Source: an uncultured Clostridia bacterium
GTDB taxonomy: Bacteria > Bacillota > Clostridia > Lachnospirales > Lachnospiraceae
Assembly: GCA_947303805.1 (NCBI GenBank)
Contig: CAMYZE010000007.1
Coordinates: 1 to 64,000, forward strand
Length of the DNA: 64,000 nucleotides
Direction of reading: 5' to 3'
The position numbers were made by a program, and so were the translations under genes. Below, piece by piece: positions 56,981 through 64,000 of the stretch (the first letter of the stretch is position 1; the number at the start of each line of letters is the position of its first letter). The notes under the pieces are model-generated. The model was given only the letters and a program-made list of their open reading frames with translations, made no database searches and had not been told where the DNA came from.

Positions 56981-58291
56981 ATGTTAGATATAAAGTTTGT
57001 ATATGATAATAGAGATTTAGTTAAGGAGAATATAAAAAAGAAGTTTCAAGATGCTAAAATTCCTCTTGTTGATGAGGTTTGCGATGTATATGATGAAAAA
57101 AGAAAAATTCAACAGGCAGCCGATAATTTGAGAGCAAATAGAAACAAATTGTCGAAGGAAATAGGTGGTCTCATGGCAAAAGGCCAAAAAGATGAGGCAG
57201 AAAAAATAAAAGAAGAAGTAAGGAAACAAGGGGATGAGCTTTCTGCACTTGAAGTTAAAGAGACAGAGGTAGAGGCAAAGTTAGTAGAAATACTTATGAA
57301 CATCCCAAATATGATTGACCCTTCAGTCCCTATAGGTAAAGATGATTCAGAAAATGTAGAGGTTGAGAAATTTGGAGATCCTAAAGTTCCACCATTTGAA
57401 GTCCCTTATCATACTGACATTATGGAAAGTTTTGATGGTGTTGATATGGATGCCGCAGGTCGTGTTGCCGGCAATGGTTTTTATTATTTACTTGGTGACA
57501 TCGCTAGACTTCACTCTGCAGTTTTATCATATGCAAGAGATTTTATGATTGATAGAGGTTTCACCTATGCTATACCGCCTTATATGATTCATGCTGACGT
57601 AGTTACAGGAGTTATGTCATTCCCAGAGATGGACGCAATGATGTATAAGATAGAAGGAGAGGATCTATATCTTATCGGCACTAGTGAACACTCAATGATA
57701 GGAAAGTTTAAAGACCAAATTATTACTAAAGATAAACTGCCAATTACTATGACATCATTTTCACCTTGCTTTAGAAAAGAAAAAGGTTCTCACGGCATAG
57801 AGGAGAGAGGCGTATACCGTATACATCAGTTTGAGAAGCAGGAGATGATAGTAGTATGCGAGCCAGAGGAATCAATGAAGTGGTATAATATTTTATGGAA
57901 GAATACCGTTGATTTCTTTAGGTCACTTGAGATACCTGTTCGTCAACTTGAATGCTGTTCAGGAGATCTTGCAGATTTGAAAACTAAATCTTGTGATGTA
58001 GAAGCTTGGAGCCCAAGGCAAAAGAAATATTTTGAAGTAGGTTCTTGTTCAAATCTTACAGATGCTCAGGCGAGAAGACTAAAAATAAGAATAAAGGGTG
58101 AAAAAGAGAATTACTATGCTCACACATTAAATAATACATGTGTAGCGCCACCAAGAATGTTAATTGCATTTTTGGAGAATCATTTACAAGAAGATGGCAC
58201 ACTTTATATTCCAGAATCACTTAGAATGTATATGGGTGGTAAAGATAAATTAATCCCTAAGTATAATTCAATTACTGTAAAGAAAAAATAA
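56981..58291 (+). CDS. serS: Seryl-tRNA synthetase
   Basis: This 436-aa class II synthetase charges tRNA-Ser. It has the N-terminal coiled-coil arm (about 30-105, RANRNKLSKEIGGLM), motif 2 (CFRKEKGSHGIEERGVYRIH) and motif 3 (NNTCVAPPRMLIAFLENH). ATG 56981 follows AAGGAG; an upstream start at 56927 overlaps the kinase gene and adds residues not found in SerRS. Besides Ser-tRNA it feeds selenocysteine synthesis, relevant to the selenoprotein selD in this window. Confidence 0.97.
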   Translation: MLDIKFVYDNRDLVKENIKKKFQDAKIPLVDEVCDVYDEKRKIQQAADNLRANRNKLSKEIGGLMAKGQKDEAEKIKEEVRKQGDELSALEVKETEVEAKLVEILMNIPNMIDPSVPIGKDDSENVEVEKFGDPKVPPFEVPYHTDIMESFDGVDMDAAGRVAGNGFYYLLGDIARLHSAVLSYARDFMIDRGFTYAIPPYMIHADVVTGVMSFPEMDAMMYKIEGEDLYLIGTSEHSMIGKFKDQIITKDKLPITMTSFSPCFRKEKGSHGIEERGVYRIHQFEKQEMIVVCEPEESMKWYNILWKNTVDFFRSLEIPVRQLECCSGDLADLKTKSCDVEAWSPRQKKYFEVGSCSNLTDAQARRLKIRIKGEKENYYAHTLNNTCVAPPRMLIAFLENHLQEDGTLYIPESLRMYMGGKDKLIPKYNSITVKKK

Positions 58292-58325
58292 TTGCGTTCA
58301 TATAACTTGAGTATACTTAGTCGTA

Positions 58326-58344
58326 GGGGCAAGTTTTACTAGCC
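58326..58344. repeat. Dispersed GGGC(G/A)AG...GCCC intergenic element
   Basis: GTAGGGGCAAGTTTTACTAG followed by CCCG lies before galE, related to the elements at 205-224 and 7519-7538. Confidence 0.5.
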
Positions 58345-58357
58345 CGAAAGGAAATAT

Positions 58358-59368
58358 ATGCGAATTTTAGTAGCCGGTGGCGCTGGATACATCGGCAGTC
58401 ACACAATTGTTGAACTATATTCGAAAGGTCACACTGTAGTTTGTGTTGACAATTTATACAATGCAAAATTAAGTGCAATAAAAAATGTTGAAAAGATAGT
58501 AAAAAAAAGAATCCCTTTTTATAAAGTTGACTGCTGTGATAAAAAAAGACTTGAACAGGTGTTCAAAAAAGAAAAGTTTGATGTCGTAATAATGTTTCAA
58601 GGTTATAAGGCGGTTGGAGAATCGGTAAAGATACCAATAAAGTATTATAGAAATAATATTGACTCAGCACTCACTATAATAGAATTAATGGATAAATATA
58701 GAGTCCATAATATCATGTTTTCGTCATCTGCAACTGTATATGGTAAGAATGCAAAGTCACCAATAAAAGAGACTGATGATGCACTAAGACTTAATGAGAT
58801 CACTAATCCATATGGCGAGACTAAAGCTATGATAGAAAAGATACTTATGGATAAAGCTAATGCTGATTCAAAATTTAAGGCAGTGATACTAAGATATTTT
58901 AATCCAGTTGGAGCTCATGAGTCAGCACTTATCGGTGAGGATCCAAATGGCATACCAAATAATCTTATGCCATATATAGCAAAAGTCGCGACAGGTAAGC
59001 TACCATATCTAAATGTCTATGGGGATGACTATAAGACAAAAGACGGAACTGGAGTTCGTGACTACATCCATGTGGTTGATCTTGCCAAGGGACATGTAGC
59101 AGCACTTAAATGTTATAAGAATAAGAAGTGCAACACATTTGTATATAATCTAGGTACGGGCAATGGAACTACTGTACTTGATTTGGTAAAAGCTTATGAG
59201 AAGGCAAATAATAAAAAGGTTAAATATAAAATAGTTGGAAGACGTGCTGGAGATGTTGATAAACTTTATTGTAAACCATCTAAGGCAAATAAAGAACTTG
59301 GTTGGAAAGCGAAACTAGATATAGAGAGCATGTGTGAAAGTAGTTATAATTTTGAAAACAAGAAGTAG
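58358..59368 (+). CDS. galE: UDP-glucose 4-epimerase
   Basis: This 336-aa extended SDR interconverts UDP-glucose and UDP-galactose. It shows GGAGYIGSHT (NAD binding), FSSSATVYG with the catalytic Ser, NPYGETKAMIEK with Tyr and Lys, and FNPVGAHESALIGEDP. AAAGGAAAT precedes the ATG. It stands alone between serS and the redox protein. Confidence 0.95.
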   Translation: MRILVAGGAGYIGSHTIVELYSKGHTVVCVDNLYNAKLSAIKNVEKIVKKRIPFYKVDCCDKKRLEQVFKKEKFDVVIMFQGYKAVGESVKIPIKYYRNNIDSALTIIELMDKYRVHNIMFSSSATVYGKNAKSPIKETDDALRLNEITNPYGETKAMIEKILMDKANADSKFKAVILRYFNPVGAHESALIGEDPNGIPNNLMPYIAKVATGKLPYLNVYGDDYKTKDGTGVRDYIHVVDLAKGHVAALKCYKNKKCNTFVYNLGTGNGTTVLDLVKAYEKANNKKVKYKIVGRRAGDVDKLYCKPSKANKELGWKAKLDIESMCESSYNFENKK

Positions 59369-59374
59369 GTGACT

Positions 59375-59818
59375 ATGATGAAAAATGTTAATTATGAAGA
59401 AATGAATAATTATGCTATGGATTTATTTCATACGGGATTTACTTGTGCTGAGACAGTGATGTATACATTAAATAAATTCTTGGATTTAGGACTTGATGAA
59501 AAGAGTTTTGCTATGTGTTCAGGTTTTCCATGGGGATTAGGGGGAGGAGGATGTATCTGTGGAGCACTTGCGGGCTCAAGTATGATTATCAGCTCAATAT
59601 ATGGAAGGAAGTCATTTGACAAGACAAGAGATGAAAAATGTTTTCCAATTAATAACGAATTGCATGATGAATTTAAAAAATATTGCGGTGGAACTTGCTG
59701 TAGAGTTCTTATGAAGGGGCTTGATAGAGATGACCCGAAGAGAAAGGAAAATTGTTCTGAATATGTAAAAAATGCAATTAAAATTACAGTTGATTTATTA
59801 AATAAATATGAAAATTAA
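59375..59818 (+). CDS. C_GCAxxG_C_C family redox protein
   Basis: This protein of about 147 residues has the family's Cys pattern: FTCAETVMY, CSGFPWGLGGGGCICGALAG (central motif) and CCRVL near residue 105, then NCSEYV. The family is widespread in anaerobes and thought to bind a metal or act in redox; function unproven. ATG 59375 with AGGTG upstream fits better than 59369, though both are possible. Confidence 0.85.
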   Translation: MMKNVNYEEMNNYAMDLFHTGFTCAETVMYTLNKFLDLGLDEKSFAMCSGFPWGLGGGGCICGALAGSSMIISSIYGRKSFDKTRDEKCFPINNELHDEFKKYCGGTCCRVLMKGLDRDDPKRKENCSEYVKNAIKITVDLLNKYEN

Positions 59819-59833
59819 TAATTCGATAAAGAG

Positions 59834-61408
59834 TTGAAAGGAGTAACTATGGCTAAGGAAAAAGAAAAAGATAAAGAAAATATTGATACAAAAAATGAAG
59901 CCCTAAAAGAAAAAACGGCTGTGAAAGACATAAGTGAAAAGACTGTAAATGTGGAGTCATTAGACCCTGAAACTCTTGAAGTTGAAAAATTAATTGCTCC
60001 AGATGAAGAGAAGGAAGGTCCTATAGAGGTACCTAACTATGAAGAAGAAATCGTAAAGATTATCAGAGGTAACTCTTCGCCAAAATTACTTAAGAGTAAG
60101 TTAGAAGATTACCATGATAACAGCATTGCTGATGCAATGAAACTTCTAAAAAAATCTGAGCGCCAAAAACTTTATAGAATACTTGATGCAGAGGCACTTG
60201 GTGCTATATTTGAATATATTTCAACTGAAGATGCTAGTACATATATCAATGAGATGGACTTAAAGAAAGCATCTACAGTTATATCCGAGTTGGAGCCTGA
60301 TACTGCGGTTGAGATACTTAGAGAACTTGAAAAAAGTAAGAGAACTTTGCTCATAGATTCAATGGAATCAGATGTAAGGAAGGATATAAAAGTTGTAGCA
60401 TCATTTGATGAAGATGAAATCGGTAGCAAGATGACTACAAACTGTATTATCATTAATGACGGACTAAGTATAAAAGAAGCAATGTCAGAACTTGTAGAGC
60501 AGGCAAAAGATAATGACAATATATCTACTATTTTTGTAGAGGATAAGGATAGAGCATTTGTCGGAGCGATTGATTTAAAAGAACTTATAATAGCAAGAAA
60601 AGATATGCATTTAAAAGATTTGATTATGACTTCGTTCCCATATGTATATGGTCACGAAAATATATCAGATTGTATTGAAAGGTTGAAGGACTATAGTGAG
60701 GGACTTATACCAGTGCTAGATAATAACAATAGAATTCTTGGTGTTATCACTTCTCAAAATCTTGTAGAAGTTGTAGATGAGGAAATGGGAGAAGACTATG
60801 CTAAGTTCGCAGGTCTTACTGCCGAAGAAGATTTATCAGAACCTTTGATAGAAAGTTTGAAGAAGAGATTGCCATGGTTACTCATACTTCTTTGCCTTGG
60901 TATGCTTGTATCAAGTGTTGTAGGTATCTTTGAAGGGGTCATAGCAGGCCTTCCAATTATAATGGCATTCCAAACTTTGATACTTGATATGTCTGGTAAT
61001 GTAGGCACACAAAGTCTTGCGGTAACTATAAGAGTTCTTATGGATGAAAATCTTACTTTTGCACAGAAAATTCAGCTTGTGTGGAAAGAGGTGAGAGTAG
61101 GATTTTGTAATGGCCTAATACTTGCTTCGCTTTCATTTATTTTCCTTGGACTATACATTCATTTTGTAAAGGATAGACCATGGGGCTTCTCTTATAGTAT
61201 GTCAGGATGTATAGGTGTGTCTCTTATAGTAGCTATGATTATAAGTTCTACACTTGGAACATTAATCCCTATGTTTTTTAAGAAAATAAAAGTAGATCCT
61301 GCCGTAGCTTCAGGTCCACTTATTACTACGCTTAATGACTTAATAGCAGTTGTGACATATTATAGTATGTCGTGGATATTATTATTTAATGTTTTACATT
61401 TAGCATAA
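59834..61408 (+). CDS. mgtE: Magnesium transporter MgtE
   Basis: This protein is up to 524 aa. An acidic/Lys-rich extension (about 1-65) precedes the MgtE N domain (LEDYHDNSIADAMKLLKKSE...), two CBS domains (about 195-330, with MTTNCIIINDGLSIKEAM and TSFPYVYGHENI) and five transmembrane helices (about 345-524, including GNVGTQSLAVTIRVL, the pore signature). It is a gated Mg2+ channel. The ATG at 59849 with GAAAGGAG upstream is the better start (519 aa). tRNA-Thr follows closely. Confidence 0.95.
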   Translation: MKGVTMAKEKEKDKENIDTKNEALKEKTAVKDISEKTVNVESLDPETLEVEKLIAPDEEKEGPIEVPNYEEEIVKIIRGNSSPKLLKSKLEDYHDNSIADAMKLLKKSERQKLYRILDAEALGAIFEYISTEDASTYINEMDLKKASTVISELEPDTAVEILRELEKSKRTLLIDSMESDVRKDIKVVASFDEDEIGSKMTTNCIIINDGLSIKEAMSELVEQAKDNDNISTIFVEDKDRAFVGAIDLKELIIARKDMHLKDLIMTSFPYVYGHENISDCIERLKDYSEGLIPVLDNNNRILGVITSQNLVEVVDEEMGEDYAKFAGLTAEEDLSEPLIESLKKRLPWLLILLCLGMLVSSVVGIFEGVIAGLPIIMAFQTLILDMSGNVGTQSLAVTIRVLMDENLTFAQKIQLVWKEVRVGFCNGLILASLSFIFLGLYIHFVKDRPWGFSYSMSGCIGVSLIVAMIISSTLGTLIPMFFKKIKVDPAVASGPLITTLNDLIAVVTYYSMSWILLFNVLHLA

Positions 61409-61414
61409 AATGTT

Positions 61415-61487
<73 letters not shown>

Positions 61488-61488
61488 T

Positions 61489-63072
61489 ATGAAATTTAGA
61501 AAAAAAGAATTGATAGGTTTTGTAATTACTTTTCTTGTAGGATTAGTTGCACACTTCTTTATTATAGCTAACCCTTTATTTAATGCTGACGGTATATTTT
61601 ACAATAGAAGCATGGGCGGAGGCTCTATACTAGGAAGGTGGTTAATTGAAGTGCTTAATTCAGTTTTTCATTTAATTGGATATAGTACTGTAATACCGAT
61701 GTTAAATGTAGTACTATCTATTTTGATACTATCATTTAGCACTATATATTTGCTCAGAATTATAGACATAGAATATATGCCATATAGAATTATTATATCG
61801 TTATCACTCATACTTTCTCCTGCTATAGTTCAGACGTTTTTCTACGGATTTACAGCTCATATCTATGCACTTTCAATAATGTTTACAATTTTATCAATTT
61901 ACAGTTTACATAATAAAAATAATTTTGCATTAAGTGTGTATTTAAATTGCATAGCACTTGCCATTTATCAGGCATATATTCCATATATGCTTTCGATATA
62001 TTTAATATATTTTATTAAGCGATTAACTATAGAACCAATTAAAACAGTAGCAATGAGTATGCTTAAATCATTTGTTTCATTTTTGTTGTCGTTTTTATTA
62101 TATTATATGTTAAATGACATAATTAATAGACGAAACGAAAGCTACATCTTTGCCATTCACGGTATGAGTGAATATGTAGTTCCTAAATTTACATTAGCTA
62201 GTTTTTTTGCTTCGATAGTTAAAAGTTATCAAGCAGTATTTGATATGTTTTTAACTCACAATGTCTTTGCGCACAATACAACACTATTTATAAGGATAGT
62301 TTATTTTGCTTTAATAGCATACACATTGTATTTGCTAATTAAATTTATATATAGGTTTGCATTTAGGAGATCGCTTTATAGAGGAGAGAGGGAAGAGTTA
62401 ATTCATAAATCAATTATTATAGTCGTTTTATATTTGTTATCACCTCTTGCTATTAATTTTATGTTTATAATGACGAATAATGGCATAGGCTATATAGAGG
62501 ATAGATTGTCGCTTAGCTTAACTTTTTACATTATTTTCCCTATAGTTTTGTCAGATATGATTGATAAACTTGGTGGAATTAAATTGCCAAGGGCTGATTA
62601 TATGAAGCAAGCTGTGGCCGTAATCACTTCTATGGTACTCGTGCACAATATATGGCTTGCATATGGAAGTTATTATAACCAATATAAGATAATAAATGCA
62701 TCTAAAGCATTTGCACTTGAACTCGCAGCTAATATAAAGATGCTTCAAGGGTATAAAAACGATACTTCAGTATTATTTATTGGTTCGCCATATGAAAAGA
62801 ATACACATTTTAATTATGGCTATTATGTAGATGCTGAACACAATCTATATTCTAATTTTGACACTGAGTATGAGAATATATTGAGCGAATACCCAATGAT
62901 GCAAATATTTAAGGAGTACACCGCACTCAATTTCCCTGAGACTGACAAAGATTTTGCCAATAATCTTTATTATTCTAAACAAGTTAGAGAAATGCCTCTA
63001 TATCCTATGGACGGTTCTGTAAAACTGGTTGAGAATGTGGCAGTGGTGAAGTTTAAGGAGCCATCATACTAA
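61489..63072 (+). CDS. Multi-pass membrane protein, GtrII-type glucosyltransferase-like
   Basis: This 527-aa protein has about ten membrane helices in the first 360 residues and a soluble C-terminal domain. The early segment IANPLFNADGIFYNRSMGGG, then ILGRWLIEVLN, and the later AIYQAYIPYML fit the GtrII/Glucos_trans_II family, which attaches glucose to surface polysaccharides from lipid carriers. ATG 61489 starts just past tRNA-Thr; a longer reading from 61456 would lie inside the tRNA. The binding site is poor (GGGAG is part of the tRNA), so translation may be leaderless after tRNA processing. Confidence 0.6.
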   Translation: MKFRKKELIGFVITFLVGLVAHFFIIANPLFNADGIFYNRSMGGGSILGRWLIEVLNSVFHLIGYSTVIPMLNVVLSILILSFSTIYLLRIIDIEYMPYRIIISLSLILSPAIVQTFFYGFTAHIYALSIMFTILSIYSLHNKNNFALSVYLNCIALAIYQAYIPYMLSIYLIYFIKRLTIEPIKTVAMSMLKSFVSFLLSFLLYYMLNDIINRRNESYIFAIHGMSEYVVPKFTLASFFASIVKSYQAVFDMFLTHNVFAHNTTLFIRIVYFALIAYTLYLLIKFIYRFAFRRSLYRGEREELIHKSIIIVVLYLLSPLAINFMFIMTNNGIGYIEDRLSLSLTFYIIFPIVLSDMIDKLGGIKLPRADYMKQAVAVITSMVLVHNIWLAYGSYYNQYKIINASKAFALELAANIKMLQGYKNDTSVLFIGSPYEKNTHFNYGYYVDAEHNLYSNFDTEYENILSEYPMMQIFKEYTALNFPETDKDFANNLYYSKQVREMPLYPMDGSVKLVENVAVVKFKEPSY

Positions 63073-63818
63073 TGAAGAAAAAGTCAAATATAATTTTAAT
63101 ATTAACTTTTATCATAGTTTCAATTATGTTTTTTGTTCCACATAAAGAGAAGAGAACTTTTGATGATGTGAATACTGATTATACTTCAAGATTTAAAGTG
63201 TTGGAGTTTGGTTATTATGAACAGGATAACATTATAGATGATAAATATGAACCTATAGAGTGGCTAGTTTTAGAAGAGAAAAATGATAAAGTTCTGGTTA
63301 TAAGTAAAAAGACAATTATTTCGATTTCTTATAACGATGAGAGTAAAAATATAACTTGGGACAAATCTATATTGAGGCTCTATCTCAACAATATTTTTTA
63401 CAATACGTACTTAAATGGTGAAGAGAGAAATATGATATTACCATCTACAGTTGTAAATAGCACAATTAATGATTTCGGTTTTTGCAACGGAGTTGATACT
63501 GTTGATAAAATTTTTATTTTGAATACAGAAGAATATAAGAAATATTTCAATTCTGATGAAGAGAGGGTTTCTGCAGGTACACCATATGGAAAATCCATAG
63601 GTTTACAGATATCTTCAACTTTACCTATAGCTGATGTGCCTATAGAGAATGGAACTTTTTATTGGGCAAGAAATGTAGGTTATCATTTATCTGACATAGC
63701 TTGTGTCAATTGGGATGGAAAGGTAAATGTATATGGTTATGACAGCAAGTCGGACGGCATGGGGGCAAGACCTTGTATGTGGCTTAAGAAGGAGGCAATG
63801 AAGTGGCAGAAGAAATAA
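63072..63818 (+). CDS. DUF6273 membrane-anchored protein
   Basis: This 248-aa protein has one N-terminal membrane helix (IILILTFIIVSIMFFV) and a DUF6273-type extracellular domain: FGYYEQDNIIDDKYEPIEWL, VLVISKKTI, NITWDKSILRLYLN and a final GMGARPCMWLK. This domain is common in Clostridia and of unknown function. Its start overlaps the preceding stop by 1 bp, and its last codons overlap the selD start. Confidence 0.75.
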   Translation: MKKKSNIILILTFIIVSIMFFVPHKEKRTFDDVNTDYTSRFKVLEFGYYEQDNIIDDKYEPIEWLVLEEKNDKVLVISKKTIISISYNDESKNITWDKSILRLYLNNIFYNTYLNGEERNMILPSTVVNSTINDFGFCNGVDTVDKIFILNTEEYKKYFNSDEERVSAGTPYGKSIGLQISSTLPIADVPIENGTFYWARNVGYHLSDIACVNWDGKVNVYGYDSKSDGMGARPCMWLKKEAMKWQKK

Positions 63819-64000
63819 AATTTAGTTGTAGCGGTGGTTGAGCAGCTAAGATGGCTCCAAAGACTTTGGAGCAAGTATTAAAATCTCTCCCAAAAGGTGA
63901 GATTGATAAAAACTTAATAGTTGGCTATGAGTCTAAAGATGATGCTGCAGTGTACAAGATAAATGATGATGTTTCAATTATAGAGACTCTAGATTTTTTC
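63803..64000 (+). CDS. selD: Selenophosphate synthase with in-frame UGA (partial)
   Basis: The reading frame from GTG 63803 gives [12 protein letters not shown], then TGA at 63839-63841, then [13 protein letters not shown] and [18 protein letters not shown], ending LDFF at the window edge. This aligns with SelD (E. coli GAGCGCKISPKVLETIL...NLLVGNETRDDAAVYD), with UGA at the catalytic Cys/Sec position. Twelve nt after UGA, GCTCCAAAG (63854-63862) is inverted to CTTTGGAGC (63864-63872), a fitting bacterial SECIS hairpin. AAGGAGG lies 7 nt before GTG. SelD makes the selenium donor for Sec-tRNA. The gene runs out of the window. Confidence 0.92.

Noticed and set aside
63803..63841. selD as a pseudogene or a gene starting after the TGA
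   Set aside because: The reading on both sides of TGA aligns with SelD, the TGA falls exactly at the catalytic position, and an SD and a SECIS-like hairpin are present.

Overview
The window is an AT-rich chromosome segment from a Gram-positive anaerobe, most likely a member of the Clostridia. The support is the Firmicute cluster def-fmt-yugP-rsmB-rlmN-PP2C-prkC-rpe, GGAGG-type ribosome binding sites, low-GC codon use, and a selD gene with an in-frame UGA (selenocysteine). I cannot name the genus from sequence alone.

Layout. (1) 1-8291 is host: an intergenic cluster of TAGGGG repeats, two tandem paralogous secreted proteins of unknown function, an SDR epimerase/reductase with uvrA, and a secreted SGNH hydrolase. 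(2) 8292-8365 is tRNA-Arg(ACG), whose 3' end is the attachment site of a complete siphovirus-type prophage at 8346-47941. A 22-bp direct repeat (8346-8367 and 47920-47941) marks attL and attR. (3) 47943-64000 is host again: def, fmt, yugP, rsmB, rlmN, PP2C phosphatase, PASTA kinase, rpe, a PdxK-like kinase, serS, galE, a C_GCAxxG_C_C protein, mgtE, tRNA-Thr(CGT), a GtrII-like membrane protein, a DUF6273 protein, and the start of selD.

Prophage organisation. On the left, transcribed leftward, are integrase, a PemK/MazF-like protein, an ImmA/IrrE-like peptidase and a CI-like repressor. An early region of about 10 kb follows, with many very small genes, ATTGAGAAA operator-like sites, several structured non-coding segments, a DnaD-type replication protein, YopX and an ArpU-like late regulator. 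Next come an accessory segment, then the late operon: terminase, portal-protease fusion, HK97-type capsid, connectors, phi13-type tail tube, tail chaperones with a -1 frameshift, tape measure, Dit, Gp37-like tail protein, baseplate/fibre proteins, a holin-like protein and a two-domain endolysin.

Most interesting content. First, a three-gene accessory operon (21735-23109) encodes a TacT-like GNAT, an unknown 112-aa protein and a SecB-like chaperone. It has the layout of a toxin-antitoxin-chaperone system, but with an acetyltransferase as the toxin candidate. Second, four separate loci in the prophage each carry two tiny membrane-protein genes split by a stable hairpin. In two of them the promoter is interrupted by exactly 36 bp flanked by a 12-bp direct repeat, and removing one repeat unit would restore a perfect 17-bp promoter spacer. 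Third, several unannotated structured RNAs are visible (14379-14490, 16179-16261, 16265-16333, 20141-20263), one with a clear H-type pseudoknot. All functional statements come from reading the sequence; no database search was run.
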